Origin: Rhodopseudomonas palustris HaA2
GTDB taxonomy: Bacteria; Pseudomonadota; Alphaproteobacteria; Rhizobiales; Xanthobacteraceae
Direction of reading: 5' to 3'
Assembly: GCF_000013365.1 (NCBI RefSeq)
Contig: NC_007778.1
Coordinates: forward strand, 744,001-808,000
DNA length: 64,000 nt
The notes under the pieces were generated by a model, which saw only the letters and a program-made list of their open reading frames with translations, had not been told where the DNA came from and searched no databases. The translations under genes and the position numbers were made by a program. This document shows, one piece after another, positions 1-7,754 of this stretch (position 1 is the stretch's first letter; each line of letters starts with the position of its first letter).

Positions 1-142
1 CGCTGCCGTCGCCGTTCGATAATTGCACCACGCACAATCGGTCGCGATGCGGATGCAGCCCCATCGTCTCGGTGTCGATCGCCACGGAATCATTGTAGCG
101 GGTGAGATCCGGCAGATCGCCGCGATGCAGGCGGATCGTCAT
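1..142 (-). CDS. rnd: Ribonuclease D, N-terminal fragment
   Basis: Only the first 47 codons lie in the window; the gene runs off the left edge. The reading starts MTIRLHRGDLPD and contains VAIDTETMGL, the DEDD exonuclease motif I with its two metal-binding acidic residues, followed by LCVVQLS. This matches the start of the short 3'-5' exonuclease (ribonuclease D-like) proteins of alphaproteobacteria, which trim the 3' ends of structured RNA precursors. The rest of the catalytic domain is not visible, so whether an HRDC domain follows cannot be judged. The ATG is the first in frame and begins directly at the conserved N-terminus. Confidence 0.8.
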   Translation of the reverse strand, partial: MTIRLHRGDLPDLTRYNDSVAIDTETMGLHPHRDRLCVVQLSNGDGS

Positions 143-307
143 GGTGGGGCAAATCCTCGGAATTGAAATCGGGCGTTGAAGGAGGGGCCGGAACCGGCCT
201 CGAATCGCCTGCTCAACCTATCGCCGCGACCGGCGTGAGGCGAGCGCGGCGCTGATCCTGCGGTGAGAATCATCGGGCTCGGCATTAGCTTCAGGGCATT
301 GGGCGAG

Positions 308-394
<87 letters not shown>

Positions 395-403
395 CCGGGC
401 GGG

Positions 404-432
404 TTGATAGGGACCCGATACGGAAATGTCAA
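404..432 (-). promoter_or_regulatory. Sigma-70-type promoter of tRNA-Leu
   Basis: On the minus strand a perfect -35 TTGACA (427-432) is followed by a 17-base spacer and the -10 hexamer TATCAA (404-409). The expected transcription start is about 7 bases on, at or just before the first base of the mature tRNA at 394. Position and spacing fit a strong housekeeping promoter for the tRNA gene. Confidence 0.65.
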
Positions 433-541
433 ATTGCTTCGCGGCTCCAATTCCGCTGTACAGCGAAAGGTTGATGCCGTAACGCGAAACCGCCAGAATG
501 CAGGCGTTCCGGCGCTTCGTTTCTCCACAGGATGACCCCGC

Positions 542-1507
542 ATGACTTCGAATATCGACACCCTCGTCACGGTTTTCGGCGGTTCGGGCTTCATCGGCCG
601 CCATGTGGTCAGCGCGCTGGCCCGTCGGGACTACCGAATCAGGGTGGCGGTGCGGCGGCCGGAGCTCGCCGGGCATCTGCAGCCGCTCGGGCGGGTCGGC
701 CAGATCCATGCGGTGCAGGCCAATCTGCGCTACCCGGCCTCGATCGAGGCGGCGATGCGCGGCGCCCATGTGGCGATCAATCTGGTCGGCATTCTGGCTG
801 AGGGTGGTGCGCAGAAATTCGATGCAGTTCAGGCCGAGGGCGCAGCTTCGATCGCCAAGGCCGCCGCGGCCGTCGGCGCGCGGATGGTGCATGTCTCGGC
901 GATCGGCGCAGATGCGGCTTCGCCGGCGCGCTACGCCCGCTCCAAGGCGGCCGGAGAGCAGGCGGTGCTGGCCGCGGTGCCGACCGCCACCATTCTGCGG
1001 CCATCGGTGGTGTTCGGCCCCGAGGATCAGTTCACCAATCGCTTCGCGTCGCTGGCGCGGATGTTGCCGGTGGTGCCGCTGGTCGGCGCAGAGACCAAGC
1101 TGCAGCCGGTCTATGTCGGCGATGTCGCGACCGCGGTCGCCGAGGCCGTCGACGGCAACACCAGGCCGGGCGCCACCTACGAGCTGGGCGGCCCGGAGCA
1201 ACTGACGATGCGCGAGATCATCGAGATCATCCTCGAAACGATCGATCGCCAGCGGCTGTTGCTGCCGCTGCCGTTCGGGCTCGCCAGTCTGCAGGCGATG
1301 CTGCTGCAATTCGCGCCGGGCGATCTCAAGCTGACGCCGGATCAGGTCGAGCTGCTGAAGGTCGACAACATCGTGTCGGAGGCCGCCAAGAGCGCCGGGC
1401 TGACGCTGCAGGGCCTCGGTATCACGCCGGATTCGATGCAGGCGATCGTGCCGTCCTATCTCTGGCGCTTCCGCAAGACCGGCCAGTTCGCGCGCAAGAA
1501 CGCGTGA
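542..1507 (+). CDS. Complex I NDUFA9-like NAD(P)-binding protein
   Basis: A 321-residue atypical short-chain dehydrogenase of the NDUFA9/39-kDa subfamily, related to the accessory subunit of respiratory complex I. The N-terminus carries the Rossmann motif VFGGSGFIGRHVV (about residues 10-22), a glycine-rich dinucleotide site. The AINLVGIL segment (about 79-86) and VHVSAIGAD (about 117-125) follow the family pattern, in which the SDR active-site YxxxK is replaced by a YARSKAAGE-like motif (about 132-140). In alphaproteobacteria the protein is encoded away from the nuo operon and may bind NADPH structurally. Its exact role in bacteria is not settled. The ATG at 542 is preceded by GGATGACCCCGC, and no better start exists. 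Length is normal for the family. Confidence 0.85.
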   Translation: MTSNIDTLVTVFGGSGFIGRHVVSALARRDYRIRVAVRRPELAGHLQPLGRVGQIHAVQANLRYPASIEAAMRGAHVAINLVGILAEGGAQKFDAVQAEGAASIAKAAAAVGARMVHVSAIGADAASPARYARSKAAGEQAVLAAVPTATILRPSVVFGPEDQFTNRFASLARMLPVVPLVGAETKLQPVYVGDVATAVAEAVDGNTRPGATYELGGPEQLTMREIIEIILETIDRQRLLLPLPFGLASLQAMLLQFAPGDLKLTPDQVELLKVDNIVSEAAKSAGLTLQGLGITPDSMQAIVPSYLWRFRKTGQFARKNA

Positions 1508-1557
1508 CGAGGCGCGCGTGACGACCCGCGCGTGACGATCGCGGCTTTGCGCCGCGA

Positions 1558-2364
1558 TCAGCGGCCCATCGCCAGCGCGATCAGGCCGAGCGTGCCGACG
1601 ACGACGCGCCACCACGCGAACAGCTGGAAGCCGTGACGGGTGACGTAGCCGAGGAAGGTCTTCACCACGATGATCGCGGTAATGAACGACACCACGAAGC
1701 CGACCGCCACGATGGTCATGTGGTCGGTCGTCAGATCGGCGCGGCTCTTGTAGAGGTCGTACACGAAGGCGCCGACCATGGTCGGGATCGCCAGAAAGAA
1801 CGAGAACTCGGCGGCGGCGCGCTTGTCGGCGCCGAACAGCATCGCCGCCACGATGCTGGCGCCGGAGCGTGACACGCCGGGGATCATCGCCACGCATTGC
1901 GCGCATCCGATGTAGAAATACATCAGCACCGGGAACGTCGTGGCATCATGGTGGCGCGGCTTCAGGTCGAGCTGATCGACCCACAGCAAGACGGCGCCGC
2001 CGACGATCAGCGAGAAGCACACCACCCAGGGGTTGAACAGAAACAGCTTGATGTAGGATCCCGCCGCAGCGCCGATCACCGCCGCCGGCAGGAACGCGAC
2101 CAGCACGCCGATGATGAAACGCTGCGCCGCCGGATCCGAGAACATCCCGAGCGCAATTCGCCACAATTTGGCGAAATAAAGCGCGAGGATCGCGAGGATC
2201 GCGCCGAGCTGGATCAGGACGTCGAAGGTCTTCCAGAAATCGCCCTCGCCGAGATTGAAGAATCGCCCCACCAGCAGCAGATGGCCGGTCGATGAGACCG
2301 GCAGGAACTCGGTGACACCCTCGACCACGCCGAGAATCACGGCTCTGATGATATCGGAAAGCAT
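1558..2364 (-). CDS. uppP: Undecaprenyl-diphosphatase UppP (BacA family)
   Basis: A 268-residue polytopic inner-membrane enzyme that dephosphorylates undecaprenyl diphosphate to recycle the lipid carrier for peptidoglycan and other envelope polymers; overexpression is classically linked to bacitracin resistance. The signature GVVEGVTEFLPVSSTGHL lies near residues 12-29 and contains the family's glutamate-rich active-site motif. The second motif PGVSRSGAS lies in the middle of the protein. Several hydrophobic helices cover most of the chain. An upstream in-frame ATG would add 11 residues, but MLSDIIRAVILG is the usual family start and is preferred. It is convergent with the NDUFA9-like gene and divergent from the GST gene. 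Confidence 0.95.
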   Translation of the reverse strand: MLSDIIRAVILGVVEGVTEFLPVSSTGHLLLVGRFFNLGEGDFWKTFDVLIQLGAILAILALYFAKLWRIALGMFSDPAAQRFIIGVLVAFLPAAVIGAAAGSYIKLFLFNPWVVCFSLIVGGAVLLWVDQLDLKPRHHDATTFPVLMYFYIGCAQCVAMIPGVSRSGASIVAAMLFGADKRAAAEFSFFLAIPTMVGAFVYDLYKSRADLTTDHMTIVAVGFVVSFITAIIVVKTFLGYVTRHGFQLFAWWRVVVGTLGLIALAMGR

Positions 2365-2387
2365 GAGATTGTCCGCCGGGAGGGTTC

Positions 2388-2408
2388 GGTCGCGCAAGAG
2401 GCGCGACC
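2388..2408. other. Perfect hairpin in the uppP leader
   Basis: An 8-base perfect inverted repeat, GGTCGCGC and GCGCGACC, encloses the 5-base loop AAGAG. It lies 24-44 bases upstream of the uppP start codon, so it would sit in the uppP 5' untranslated RNA just ahead of the ribosome-binding region. No T-run follows on the uppP strand, so it is unlikely to be an intrinsic terminator. Confidence 0.5.
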
Positions 2409-2562
2409 TTGTCGCCTATTCGATTGCATGCCGCAACGTCAAAATACGCCGAAAGCCGGCTCGCTACGCAGCCCTGCTGCACCGGCCGGGCGCTCCCGCA
2501 GGCAGGACCAATTCGGTGGTCCGGCCACCGTTTGTTAAGCCTGCGAAACTATCAAGGTCGCC

Positions 2563-3255
2563 ATGTACACCCTGTTCCACCATCCGTTCTGCCCGCAATC
2601 CCGGTTCGTCCGGCTCGCGCTCGGCGAACACGGTCTCGATCTGCGACTGGTGGAAGAACGCGCGTGGGAGCGGCGCACGGCGTTTCTGGCGCTCAATCCG
2701 GCGGGGACCACGCCGGTGCTGGTGGGCGAAGGCTACCCGCCGATCCCGGGCGCCGGCGTGATCGCCGAGTTCCTCGACGAGACGCATGGCGCGGGCTTGC
2801 GCGATCGCCGGCTGCTGCCGCAGTCGACCGCGGAGCGGATCGAAGTGCGCCGGTTGATGGCGTGGTTCAACGACAAGTTCTTCGAAGAAGCCAGCGCGCC
2901 GCTGGTGACGGAGCGGATCTACAAGCGCTTCATGAGCGAGGAAGACGGCGGCGGGCCGCCGGCGATGGATGTGATCCGCGCGGCGACGGCGAATGTGCGC
3001 TATCATCTGGCCTATATCGGCTGGCTGGCGCGGACCCGGAACTTCCTCGCCGGCGACCGCATGAGTTTCGCCGATCTGGCGGCCGCAGCGCATCTGTCGG
3101 CGATCGACTATCTGGGCGACGTGCCATGGATCGAGGACGAGGCGGCGAAGGCCTGGTACGCGCGAATCAAGTCGCGGCCGTCGTTCCGTCCGCTGCTGAG
3201 CGAGTGGTTGGCGGGGGTGCCGGCGTCGCGAACCTACGTGGATCTGGACTTCTGA
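2563..3255 (+). CDS. Glutathione S-transferase family protein
   Basis: A 230-residue protein with an N-terminal thioredoxin-like domain (about 1-78), which opens [20 protein letters not shown], and an all-helical C-terminal domain. The N-terminal FCPQSR is the position of the GSH-interacting motif; a serine follows the [11 protein letters not shown] is the cis-proline loop that contacts glutathione. The C-terminal half has the [24 protein letters not shown] segment typical of the GST N-capping box region (SFADL). Function is probably conjugation or reduction of electrophiles in the cytosol; the substrate is unknown. It sits upstream of queG in the same direction with only a short gap, but no functional link is evident. 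Confidence 0.88.
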   Translation: MYTLFHHPFCPQSRFVRLALGEHGLDLRLVEERAWERRTAFLALNPAGTTPVLVGEGYPPIPGAGVIAEFLDETHGAGLRDRRLLPQSTAERIEVRRLMAWFNDKFFEEASAPLVTERIYKRFMSEEDGGGPPAMDVIRAATANVRYHLAYIGWLARTRNFLAGDRMSFADLAAAAHLSAIDYLGDVPWIEDEAAKAWYARIKSRPSFRPLLSEWLAGVPASRTYVDLDF

Positions 3256-3305
3256 ACGCCGCTCCGGAAGGCGATTCAAACCCCGCAGAATCTTGCGGCA
3301 AACTG

Positions 3306-4454
3306 GTGGCAAAGCTGAGGCGGCACGCGCAGGCGCTCGGCTTCGACGCGATCGGGGTCTGCGCCCCCGATGCCACCCCCCACGCGCTCGAACAGCTACT
3401 CGCTTACCTCGATGCCGGCTACCACGGGGAGATGGCCTGGCTCACCGACCGGCCCGAACGCCGCGCCGACCCGCGGGTGATGTGGAGCGAGGTGCGCTCG
3501 GTGATCATGCTCGGGGTCAACTACGGTCCCGATGCCGATCCGCGGTGGGGGCACGGCGCGACGGATCGCGGCGCGATCTCGGTCTATGCGCAGGGCGACG
3601 ACTATCACGACGTGATCAAGAGCCGGCTGAAGCAGCTCGCGCGCTGGCTGGTCGCCGAGGCCGGCGGCGACGTCAAGGTGTTCGTCGATACGGCTGCGGT
3701 GATGGAGAAGCCGCTGGCGCAGGCGACGGGCATCGGCTGGCAGGGCAAGCACAGCAATCTGGTGTCGCGCACATTCGGCTCGTGGCTGTTTCTCGGCGCG
3801 ATCTACACCACGCTCGAGCTGCCGCGCGACGAGCCCGAGCCGGATCGCTGCGGCTCGTGCCGCGCCTGTCTCGACGCCTGCCCGACCGCGGCGTTCCCGG
3901 CGCCGTACCAGCTCGATGCGCGGCGCTGCATCTCGTATCTGACGATCGAACTCAAGGGGCCGATCCCGCACGCATTTCGCCGGCCGATCGGCCAGCACAT
4001 CTATGGCTGCGACGATTGTCTGGCGGCGTGCCCGTGGAATAAATTCGCGCAGGCCGGGCGCGAGGCGAAGCTCGCGGCGCGCGAGGCGTTGCGCGCGCCG
4101 TCGCTGGCAGAGCTGGCGCGACTCGACGATGCGGCGTTCCGGGCGCTGTTCACCAAGTCGCCGGTGAAGCGCATCGGGCGCGCCCGATTCGTCCGTAACG
4201 TGCTGATCGCGATCGGCAATTCGGGCGAGGCGACGCTCGCCACCGAGGCCGAAAGGCTGCTCGGCGACGCCGATCCGGTGGTGCGGGGCGCCGCGGTGTG
4301 GGCGCTGCGGCAGTTAGTTGCGGAAGGTCGGCTCGCGGCGCTGCGCGAACGGTGGCTCGGCGCCGAGGCGGACGACAGCGTGCGGGCGGAGTGGGCCGAT
4401 GCCGATGCCGCGCCAGATGCCGCAACCTCTTCCGACACCGTCCCGCGCGCATGA
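3306..4454 (+). CDS. queG: Epoxyqueuosine reductase QueG
   Basis: Catalyses the last step of queuosine synthesis, reduction of epoxyqueuosine to queuosine in the wobble position of GUN-decoding tRNAs, using cobalamin and two [4Fe-4S] clusters. The N-terminal domain carries LGFDAIGVC and [18 protein letters not shown]. The ferredoxin part shows [16 protein letters not shown] and later [15 protein letters not shown], together supplying eight cluster cysteines. The C-terminus has a HEAT-like repeat ([15 protein letters not shown]). The GTG at 3306 gives 382 residues, close to the family length. The open frame extends upstream to overlap the GST gene, and a CTG at 3252 cannot be excluded as the start, so the first residues are uncertain. 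Confidence 0.93.
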   Translation: MAKLRRHAQALGFDAIGVCAPDATPHALEQLLAYLDAGYHGEMAWLTDRPERRADPRVMWSEVRSVIMLGVNYGPDADPRWGHGATDRGAISVYAQGDDYHDVIKSRLKQLARWLVAEAGGDVKVFVDTAAVMEKPLAQATGIGWQGKHSNLVSRTFGSWLFLGAIYTTLELPRDEPEPDRCGSCRACLDACPTAAFPAPYQLDARRCISYLTIELKGPIPHAFRRPIGQHIYGCDDCLAACPWNKFAQAGREAKLAAREALRAPSLAELARLDDAAFRALFTKSPVKRIGRARFVRNVLIAIGNSGEATLATEAERLLGDADPVVRGAAVWALRQLVAEGRLAALRERWLGAEADDSVRAEWADADAAPDAATSSDTVPRA

Positions 4455-4615
4455 AGGTGACGCAGGATCCCGAGCGTCGATTGTTCGGTCGGCAACTCTC
4501 CCGGCAGGCCGTCGTGCGTCACGATCAGCGTGGTGAGGACCGCAACGCCCGGTCAAGCCGGCGCCGACGGTCTCTGATGCCGGGCCTTGGTCGAATCTGC
4601 TACGACCCGGTATGA
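4451..4615 (+). CDS. Possible 54-residue ORF between queG and ampG
   Basis: This small frame begins with an ATGA that overlaps the queG stop and ends with a stop that overlaps the ATGA start of ampG. Such double overlap is what translational coupling would look like. The product is arginine-rich and resembles nothing I recognise, and arginine-rich composition is common in spurious frames of high-GC DNA. It is listed only because no other gene occupies this gap. Confidence 0.15.
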   Translation: MKVTQDPERRLFGRQLSRQAVVRHDQRGEDRNARSSRRRRSLMPGLGRICYDPV

Positions 4616-5982
4616 CCTCCAATCCCCCGACCTCCGCTTCCGCCGCACCGAACCACGAGCCCGCGCCGGGCTGGCGCGAGGCGATGACGGTGTATCTGCA
4701 GCCGCGGGTGCTGATCGTGCTGTTTCTCGGCTTCTCGTCCGGGCTGCCGCTGGCGCTGTCGGGCTCGACGCTGCTGGTGTGGATGCGCGAATCCGGCGTC
4801 GATCTCGGCACCATCGGGTTGTTCGCGCTGGTCGGCACGCCCTACACGCTGAAATTCATCTGGGCGCCGGTGGTCGATGCGTTGCACGTGCCGCTGCTGT
4901 CGCGATGGTTCGGCCGCCGCCGCGGTTGGCTGGTCGCGACGCAACTGCTGCTGATTGTCGCGATCCTGCTGCTGGCGCTGACCGACCCGGCGCATGCGCC
5001 GCTGTTCGTCGCGATCGGTGCATTGCTGGTCGCAGCCGCCTCGGCGACGCAGGACATCGTGGTCGATGCGTTCCGCGTCGAGAGTCTGCCGGAGAACGAG
5101 CAGGCGGCCGGCATGGCGTCCTATGTGGCGGCGTATCGCATCGGCATGCTGATCTCCACCGCAGGCGTGCTGTTCCTGGTCAGCGCCTATGAGGGCACCG
5201 GCCTCGCGCGCGCCGACGCCTGGATGTGGGGCTATGTGACGATGGCCGCCATGGTGCTGATCGGCACGGTCACGGCACTGCTCGCGACCGAGCCCGAACA
5301 GTCGCGCCGCGCCGAAGCCGCCACCAGCGGCGAAACCGCATTCACCCGGGTGACGCGGGCGGCTATCGGCGCATTCTCGGAATTTCTCGGCCGCACCGAT
5401 GCGCTGGCGGTGCTGGCTTTCGTGGTGCTGTTCAAATTCACCGACGCGTTCTCCGGCACCATGACGGCGCCGTTCGTGATCGATCTCGGCTTTTCGCGCA
5501 ATGACTACGCCGCGATTGTGAAAGGCGTCGGCCTCGCCGCCACGCTGATCGGCGGTTTCGCCGGCGGTTACGTGGCGCGGCGCTATTCGCTGGTGACGAG
5601 CCTGTGGATCGGCGCGGTGCTGCAGGCGCTGTCGAATCTGGCATTCGCCTGGCTGGCGACAGTCGGCGTCAACCAATGGGCGCTGGCGCTGGCGATTTCG
5701 GTCGAGAATTTCACCGGCGCGATCGGCACGGTGATCTTCGTCGCGTACCTGTCGGCGCTGTGCCAGAACCCGCTGCACACCGCCACGCAATATGCGCTGC
5801 TGACGGCGCTGTCGGCGGTGGGGCGGACGTACTTGTCGGCCGGCGCCGGCTATGTGGCGCAGGCGACCGGCTGGCCGGCGTTCTTCATCATCAGCGTCGC
5901 GGTGGCCGCGCCCAGCCTGGTGCTCCTGCTGTGGCTGCAACGCCGCGGTCATTTCGCGGCTCTGGGGCCGGTCAAGGTGTGA
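4612..5982 (+). CDS. ampG: AmpG-type muropeptide permease (MFS)
   Basis: A 456-residue, roughly 12-helix major-facilitator protein of the AmpG family, which imports GlcNAc-anhydro-muropeptides released during peptidoglycan turnover. The start of the membrane region reads VLIVLFLGFSSGLPLALSGSTL, close to the AmpG consensus first helix. Other family features are LKFIWAPVVDAL at the helix 2-3 loop, GRRRGWL, and SATQDIVVDAFRVE with its charged pair in helix 4. The soluble N-terminal 25 residues are proline-rich. Import supplies the cell-wall recycling route and can signal to beta-lactamase regulators in some bacteria; no ampR or ampC is nearby. It is convergent with the exported protein gene to the right. 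Confidence 0.93.
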   Translation: MTSNPPTSASAAPNHEPAPGWREAMTVYLQPRVLIVLFLGFSSGLPLALSGSTLLVWMRESGVDLGTIGLFALVGTPYTLKFIWAPVVDALHVPLLSRWFGRRRGWLVATQLLLIVAILLLALTDPAHAPLFVAIGALLVAAASATQDIVVDAFRVESLPENEQAAGMASYVAAYRIGMLISTAGVLFLVSAYEGTGLARADAWMWGYVTMAAMVLIGTVTALLATEPEQSRRAEAATSGETAFTRVTRAAIGAFSEFLGRTDALAVLAFVVLFKFTDAFSGTMTAPFVIDLGFSRNDYAAIVKGVGLAATLIGGFAGGYVARRYSLVTSLWIGAVLQALSNLAFAWLATVGVNQWALALAISVENFTGAIGTVIFVAYLSALCQNPLHTATQYALLTALSAVGRTYLSAGAGYVAQATGWPAFFIISVAVAAPSLVLLLWLQRRGHFAALGPVKV

Positions 5983-5997
5983 GGGGGATTTCGCAAA

Positions 5998-6064
5998 GCG
6001 TCATTGCGAGCCAACGGGTCGGCGCTTCGCGCCGCCCGATGACAGGCTCCGCGAAGCAATGCGG
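5998..6064. repeat. Half copy of palindromic repeat family B
   Basis: Begins GCGTCATTGCGAGCC and closes with GCGAAGCAATGCGG, matching the outer and inner motifs of one arm of the full family B element at 46000-46083. Only one arm is present, and a family A element begins 19 bases further on, so this is a composite repeat block in the gap between the convergent ampG and exported-protein genes. Confidence 0.65.
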
Positions 6065-6082
6065 CCTTCTCGAGTGCAGGAT

Positions 6083-6204
6083 CGTCATCCTGAGGTGCGC
6101 GCGTAGCGCGCCTCGAAGGATGCGGCCCCGAGGTCCCTGCGGCTCATCCTTCGAGGCCCGCCGCGCCGCGCACAGCGCGGCCCAGCGGGCACCTCAGGAT
6201 GACG
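6083..6204. repeat. Palindromic repeat family A, copy 1
   Basis: Outer inverted arms CGTCATCCTGAGGTGC and GCACCTCAGGATGACG, and inner arms GCCTCGAAGGATG and CATCCTTCGAGGC. Each arm carries its own small variable hairpin, so the element can fold as a nested cross-like structure. The centre contains CTGCGGCT, also seen in copies 2 and 3. It lies between convergent genes. No terminal direct repeat or transposase is visible. Confidence 0.92.
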
Positions 6205-6250
6205 GCGGCAACTGGATCGCGAGCGCTGATCCCATCAAAAGCAGAACTGC

Positions 6251-6685
6251 TTAGTTCACCAGGCTCCACTTCGTCACCACGGCCTCGCTGTACTGCCCGG
6301 CCTCCTCGGCGCAGGCGACGGATTCGACCTTCAGCGCCACGTTCTTGCCGAGATGCGATTTGAGCTGCGCCGCCTGGGCGTCGCTGGCCGGCACGATCTG
6401 GAAGGTTTCCGGCCCGTTCTCGAGATTGCACAGGCCGGACGGCGGCGGCAGCCGGCGCGGCTCGCTGACGAGCTGATACACCGGCACCTTCTTGCCCTTG
6501 GCCCTGGCGCGCGAGCGCATCGCGGTGAGTTCGCCGCTGAGCACGTCGCCCACCTTCATCGCCTTCGGCTTCGGCAGCGCCGCCTGACTTTCGGCGGCCT
6601 GCGCAAGCGCTGGCGGGACCGGGAGCACCATCAGCGCGGCGACAATCAGCGAGGATTTCAGCAGTCGTTCGATCATCAGGTCCAT
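6251..6685 (-). CDS. Small exported protein of unknown function
   Basis: A 144-residue protein with a clear Sec signal peptide: a charged start, the hydrophobic LIVAALMVLPVPPALA, and a probable cleavage site ALAQA near residues 27-31. The mature part is basic, contains KVGDVLSGELTAMRSRARAKGKKVPVYQLVSEPRRLPPPSGLC in its middle, and has two cysteines, one in GLCNL and one in VACAEE, that could form a disulfide in the periplasm. I do not recognise a domain. An internal ATG at codon 4 is an alternative start. It is followed downstream by repeat elements and preceded 10 bases away by recR, with which it may be co-transcribed. Confidence 0.7.
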   Translation of the reverse strand: MDLMIERLLKSSLIVAALMVLPVPPALAQAAESQAALPKPKAMKVGDVLSGELTAMRSRARAKGKKVPVYQLVSEPRRLPPPSGLCNLENGPETFQIVPASDAQAAQLKSHLGKNVALKVESVACAEEAGQYSEAVVTKWSLVN

Positions 6686-6695
6686 TTCCGGTGGT

Positions 6696-7301
6696 TCAGA
6701 ACAGGGTCCGCTGCCGCATCGCGGCCGACAGCGTGCCTTCGTCGAGATAGTCGAGTTCGCCGCCGACCGGGACGCCGTGGGCCAGCCGTGTCACCTTGAC
6801 GTTCGCGTCCTGCAGCAGGTCGGTGACGTAGTGCGCCGTGGTCTGGCCGTCGACCGTGGCGTTGAGCGCCAAAATGATCTCGCCGACCGCGGGATCATGG
6901 GCCCGCGCCACCAGCGCGTCGATGGTCAGATCGTCGGGGCCGACGCCGTCGAGCGGCGACAGCGTCGCGCCGAGCACGTGATAGCGGCCATTGGTGGCGG
7001 AAGCGCGTTCGAGCGCCCACAGATCGGCGACGTCGGCGACCACCACGATGATCGACGGATCGCGGCGCGGATCGGTGCACACCGTGCAGGGATTCTGCGT
7101 ATCGATGTTGCCGCAGGTCTTGCACACCTCGATCTTGTCGATCGCGACCTGCAGCGCCGAGGCGAGCGGCGTCATCAGCGCGTCGCGCTTCTTGATCAGA
7201 TGCAGCGCGGCGCGCCGCGCCGAGCGCGGGCCGAGCCCCGGCAGCCGCGCCAAAAGCTGGATCAGACGTTCGATCTCGGGGCCTGCGACCGCAATGGCCA
7301 T
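6696..7301 (-). CDS. recR: Recombination protein RecR
   Basis: A 201-residue DNA repair protein that acts with RecF and RecO to load RecA on single-stranded gaps. It shows the N-terminal helix-hairpin-helix region [20 protein letters not shown]. Next comes the C4 zinc finger, whose cysteines lie in [19 protein letters not shown]. The Toprim domain begins [15 protein letters not shown], has its [15 protein letters not shown] loop, and ends with [16 protein letters not shown]. Length is standard. It is the third gene of the conserved dnaX-ybaB-recR order, on the same strand, about 100 bases after ybaB. Confidence 0.97.
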   Translation of the reverse strand: MAIAVAGPEIERLIQLLARLPGLGPRSARRAALHLIKKRDALMTPLASALQVAIDKIEVCKTCGNIDTQNPCTVCTDPRRDPSIIVVVADVADLWALERASATNGRYHVLGATLSPLDGVGPDDLTIDALVARAHDPAVGEIILALNATVDGQTTAHYVTDLLQDANVKVTRLAHGVPVGGELDYLDEGTLSAAMRQRTLF

Positions 7302-7402
7302 CGGGACAGCTTATCCGTTTCGGTGAATCAGAGCGACGGCAGGCGTTGGGAGACGCCCGCCGGCCCGCCGGCGAGAAATTGCGAATCGGTATTTCTGGAA
7401 GA

Positions 7403-7723
7403 CTAGCCCAGCCCGAGGCCGGGCGGCAGGCCGAGCCCGCCGGTCAGCGCCTGCATCTTCTCCTGCATCGCCGCTTCCGCCTTGCGATGCGCGTCGGCGA
7501 GCGCCGCGACCAGCAGATCCTCCAGCACCTCGCCTTCGTCCGCCTTCAGCAGCGACGGGTCGATCGAAACGCCGCGCACTTCCATCTTGGCGCTCATCCG
7601 GATCTTGACCAGGCCGCCGCCGGACAGGCCTTCGACCTCGATCTGATCGAGCTCCGCCTGCATCGCCTTCATCTTCGACTGCAGCTGCGCCGCCTGTTTC
7701 ATCATGCCGAGGAAATCAGCCAT
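7403..7723 (-). CDS. YbaB/EbfC family nucleoid-associated protein
   Basis: A 106-residue small DNA-binding protein. It has an N-terminal coiled helix ([25 protein letters not shown]) and the family core [32 protein letters not shown]-terminal helix is followed by a glycine/proline/leucine tail. Family members form dimers that bind DNA in a tweezer-like manner and often sit between dnaX and recR, as here. The open frame extends 28 codons upstream, but ATG 7723 has a good AAGGAA Shine-Dalgarno and begins at the conserved N-terminus, so it was chosen. Confidence 0.95.
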   Translation of the reverse strand: MADFLGMMKQAAQLQSKMKAMQAELDQIEVEGLSGGGLVKIRMSAKMEVRGVSIDPSLLKADEGEVLEDLLVAALADAHRKAEAAMQEKMQALTGGLGLPPGLGLG

Positions 7724-7754
7724 GATCTGTTCCTTCTCGAAAGAGCCAGAATTC

